Part shown: positions 61,904 through 64,000 of the stretch, one piece after another
Numbering within the stretch: position 1 is the stretch's first letter
Layout of the letters: the number at the start of each line of letters is the position of its first letter
Assembly (NCBI RefSeq): GCF_023197165.1
Contig: NZ_JALPRD010000007.1
Span: 1-64,000 of the forward strand
Direction of reading: 5' to 3'
DNA from: Sphingopyxis sp. MSC1_008
GTDB lineage: Bacteria > Pseudomonadota > Alphaproteobacteria > Sphingomonadales > Sphingomonadaceae
DNA length: 64,000 nt
The notes under the pieces: generated by a model
Told to the model about the DNA's origin: nothing
Database searches by the model: none
What the model saw: the letters and a program-made list of their open reading frames with translations, nothing else
Translations under genes and position numbers: made by a program

Positions 61904-63003
61904 AGCAGCACCATATGGTCGCGGTGGACCATCGCGCTTCGCGGTGCGTAACCAAGCGCCGCTTCCTGCGCATCGCGGCCGAGGCCGACGATGTTCGCCG
62001 CGTCGGCGCCCGGATATTCGGACAGGCCGCGCGCGATGACGCGGCCGTCGGGCCCGGCAATGTCGAGGATGTCGCCGCGCGCGAAACTGCCGCTGACTGC
62101 CGTCACGCCCGCCGCGAGCAGGCTCGCGCCGCCCTGGAGTGCCTTGGCGGCACCCGCGTCGATCTCGATCCGCCCCTTCGCGGTGAGCCCGCCCGCGAGC
62201 CACGCCTTGCGCGCGCTCGCGCCCTTGTCGGCGACGAACAGGCTGTGCCGCGCCGCGGTCGATAGCGGCCGGTCGATGCGCCCCGACGCGATCGCGAGAT
62301 GCGCCCCCGCGGCATTGGCGATGCGCGCTGCGGCGATCTTCGACACCATGCCGCCCGACCCCATGCCCGACGCCGAACCGGTGTCGGCCATCGCCTCGAT
62401 GGCAGCGTCAATGCGCTCGATGCGCGCGATATGGACGGCGCCGTCCTGCGCGGGGTTGCGGTCGTAGAGGCCGTCGATGTCGGAGAGCAGGATGACCCCG
62501 CCCGCCGCTGCCGCCTGCGCCACGCGCGCGGCGAGCCTGTCGTTGTCGCCGAAACGGATTTCCTCGGTCGCGACGCTGTCATTCTCGTTGATGATCGGCA
62601 CGACGCCGAGGCTCAGCAGCCGGTCGAGCGTCGCTGCGGCGTTGAGATAGCGGCGGCGATGTTCGAGGTCGTCGAGCGTGACGAGCATCTGCGCCGCGGT
62701 CAGTCCCTCGGCGCCGAGCACCTCGGCCCACACCTGCGACAGCGCGATCTGCCCCGTCGCCGCGGAGGCCTGTGCATCCTCGAGCGTCCCGCGCCCGCCC
62801 TTGGCAAGCCCCAGCCGCCGCGCGCCAAGCGCGATCGCGCCCGAAGAGACGACCGCGACCTGCTGGCCCGCGCGGGTGCGCTCGGCAATGTCGGCTGCGA
62901 TGCCGACCAGCCAGTCGCGCCGTACCGCGCCCGACGGATCGACGAGCAGCGCGGATCCGATCTTGACGATCAGCCGGGGGCAGGAGGTGGGTGCGAACAA
63001 CAT
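61900..63003 (-). CDS. proB: Glutamate 5-kinase
   Basis: This 367-residue kinase makes gamma-glutamyl phosphate, the first step to proline. The amino-acid-kinase domain starts LIVKIGSALLVDPSG (Lys14), includes VVSSGAIALGARRLG, PIINENDSVA and GGMVSKIAAAR, and a C-terminal PUA domain (LAAGVTAVSGSFARGDILD) follows. The ATG at 63003 is preferred to the GTG at 63033, since a G-rich site precedes it. proA is not in the window. Confidence 0.95.
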   Translation of the reverse strand: MLFAPTSCPRLIVKIGSALLVDPSGAVRRDWLVGIAADIAERTRAGQQVAVVSSGAIALGARRLGLAKGGRGTLEDAQASAATGQIALSQVWAEVLGAEGLTAAQMLVTLDDLEHRRRYLNAAATLDRLLSLGVVPIINENDSVATEEIRFGDNDRLAARVAQAAAAGGVILLSDIDGLYDRNPAQDGAVHIARIERIDAAIEAMADTGSASGMGSGGMVSKIAAARIANAAGAHLAIASGRIDRPLSTAARHSLFVADKGASARKAWLAGGLTAKGRIEIDAGAAKALQGGASLLAAGVTAVSGSFARGDILDIAGPDGRVIARGLSEYPGADAANIVGLGRDAQEAALGYAPRSAMVHRDHMVLL

Positions 63004-63048
63004 CCGCCGCCGATAGCGCGCGGGCGTCGTCACGCCAATGCTATTACG

Positions 63049-63843
63049 TCAGCGCGATCCGCCGAAAGTATAGCTGAGAGCGATGCCCCCCGACGGCTGG
63101 CTGCGCGATCCGAGTTCGCGCGTCACCGGCGAATCCGCCGCGTCGCCGACCAGCCGGTCGTAGCGCCCATAGACCGCGATACCCCAGCGCTTGCCGAGCA
63201 TGCGGTGATAACCGGCAGTCACACCGACCGACTGGATGCCGCCGCCCGGATCATAGGCGGGAAGACCCGACGTCGCCGCGGCTGCCGGCGTCACGCCGAA
63301 ATAGGCGCGCGTATATTTGGCATCGCCCAGCGTCACGCGCGGGCCGATCGAAAAGAGCCAGTCGTCGCCCTGCCGCGCGACATAATCGGCGCTGACTTCG
63401 CCGGTCCAGCCCTTGTGGCCGCTCAGCCCCTTGCGGCCTTCAAGGCGGATGCGGAGTTCGGGGGTCAGATGGACCTGCCCGAACGCGCCGGCCTCGATCG
63501 ACAAACCGACTTTGGGCAGGTCGGCGCCGATATCGGACGCCTTGCGCTTGCCGATGAAGCCGAAAGCCGGACCAAAGGCGAAATTGCCCGAACGGATCAG
63601 CGGCGAGCCGAAGCTTTCATCGGGCGCCTCGAATGCGAATTCGCTGTCGCGCGTGCGCGAGACATCGACATAGGGCCCGACACTGAACTTGTCGGCCCCC
63701 GGCCAGGACGGCGACAGCTGCGGGCCGAGAATGACGCGCGTGCGCTTTTCCCCGCCCTCGCTGCTTTCTTGCGCATTCGCCGGAACCGAAGCCAGCGCGA
63801 GTGCGGTGAGGAACAGTGCGGGAAACTTGTTGCGATCGGTCAT
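63049..63843 (-). CDS. MipA/OmpV-family outer-membrane protein
   Basis: This 264-residue protein has a signal peptide (cleaved near NAQESS) and a beta-barrel pattern typical of MipA/OmpV: GPQLSPSWPGADKFSVGPYV, FGPAFGFIGKRKASD and the final LSYTFGGSR aromatic-terminal strand. E. coli MipA scaffolds murein enzymes. It lies between the ObgE-like tail and proB, genes that are often adjacent in proteobacteria. Confidence 0.87.
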   Translation of the reverse strand: MTDRNKFPALFLTALALASVPANAQESSEGGEKRTRVILGPQLSPSWPGADKFSVGPYVDVSRTRDSEFAFEAPDESFGSPLIRSGNFAFGPAFGFIGKRKASDIGADLPKVGLSIEAGAFGQVHLTPELRIRLEGRKGLSGHKGWTGEVSADYVARQGDDWLFSIGPRVTLGDAKYTRAYFGVTPAAAATSGLPAYDPGGGIQSVGVTAGYHRMLGKRWGIAVYGRYDRLVGDAADSPVTRELGSRSQPSGGIALSYTFGGSR

Positions 63844-63893
63844 GCGAAATCCTTGTTGTTCCGCATGAAATTCCCAGCGGTAATGTTTCGTTC

Positions 63894-64000
63894 CTAGACC
63901 GGCGACCAGCCGGGCGCTTCGTCGCTTTCGTCCTCGCCGGGTTCGGGGTGGCCGATCGCCTCGAGCAGCTTGTCGAGCACCGCGGGCACGCCCGCACCGC
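63894..64000 (-). CDS. obgE: Probable GTPase ObgE/CgtA, C-terminal tail only
   Basis: The last 35 codons are open to the window edge and end at TAG (63896-63894): VPAVLDKLLEAIGHPEPGED, then ESDEAPGWSPV. A helix like the end of the Obg G domain, followed by an acidic tail ending WSP, fits alphaproteobacterial ObgE, and proB is downstream as usual. The rest lies beyond 64000. Any other protein with such a tail is possible. Confidence 0.55.
   Translation of the reverse strand, partial: GAGVPAVLDKLLEAIGHPEPGEDESDEAPGWSPV

Noticed and set aside
60986..62203. Extended N-terminus of the epimerase
   Set aside because: The extra residues overlap proB and are Arg/Gly shadow sequence; the Rossmann motif starts right after the GTG at 61903.

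Overview
The window reads as chromosomal DNA of a sphingomonad (Alphaproteobacteria, Sphingomonadales), most like Sphingopyxis. The basis is uniformly high GC, an OmpA protein with a polyproline linker, exosortase-A-associated glycan genes, an alphaproteobacterial ctaA, and the gene order mdh-sucD-sucA-sucB-lpd. Genus is inference from recalled family resemblance; no search was run. Codon use looks uniform. I see no tRNA, rRNA, CRISPR array, insertion sequence or prophage, and no clearly broken gene. Two genes are cut by the edges: an OmpA-family porin at the left and what looks like the C-terminus of the GTPase ObgE at the right.

Layout. 1-5.4 kb: OmpA tail, a lone exbD, a DUF1993 gene, an MsbA-like ABC exporter, an orphan YjhX-type topoisomerase-inhibitor toxin, and an intracellular PHA depolymerase. 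5.5-8.5 kb: YkvA-like protein, enolase-superfamily epimerase, and a SoxR regulator divergent from a VOC gene whose promoter has a SoxR-type box in a 19-bp spacer. 8.6-11.2 kb: a minus-strand lipid or aromatic catabolism group (MaoC hydratase, thiolase, carboxymuconolactone decarboxylase-like, ABM monooxygenase). 11.3-13.6 kb: MscS channel and topoisomerase IB. 13.6-17.5 kb: exosortase-A-associated glycan genes, including a 54-residue ORF. 17.5-21.5 kb: membrane and unknown proteins, an S24 repressor with palindromic operators, and a soluble chemotaxis receptor behind a CtrA-like box. 21.6-27.4 kb: aquaporin, galU, a complete yfiR-yfiN-yfiB-like c-di-GMP module, msrA and an M48 protease. 27.5-30.5 kb: ctaA with a coupled unknown gene, then rplM-rpsI.

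30.8-34.7 kb: phosphotransferase plus AttH/CrtC-like protein, and a lipid kinase plus metallophosphoesterase. 34.9-42.2 kb: two operons converging tail to tail (hydrolase, two nucleotidyltransferases; flippase, HAD phosphatase, glycerophosphotransferase-like protein, CDP-alcohol phosphotransferase, HIT protein). Almost all adjacent genes overlap by a few bases. Together they look like a pathway that makes a CDP-activated alcohol and places it, through phosphodiester bonds, on an exported lipid or glycan. This is the best candidate for an undescribed system.

42.3-54 kb: central metabolism. sdhB-thioesterase-zapE is followed by a convergent polysaccharide deacetylase, then mdh-sucD-sucA-sucB-(cysteine-rich lipoprotein)-lpd. 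sucC and sdhCDA are not here. 54-64 kb: M20 amidohydrolase, GFA protein, TRIC-like channel, DUF2236 protein, alpha/beta hydrolase, signal peptide peptidase, NAD-dependent epimerase, proB, a MipA-like outer-membrane protein and the ObgE tail.

Regulatory DNA seen directly includes several intrinsic terminators, a family of about 70-90 bp inverted-repeat elements between genes, and palindromes near soxR, the S24 gene, exbD, rplM and mdh.
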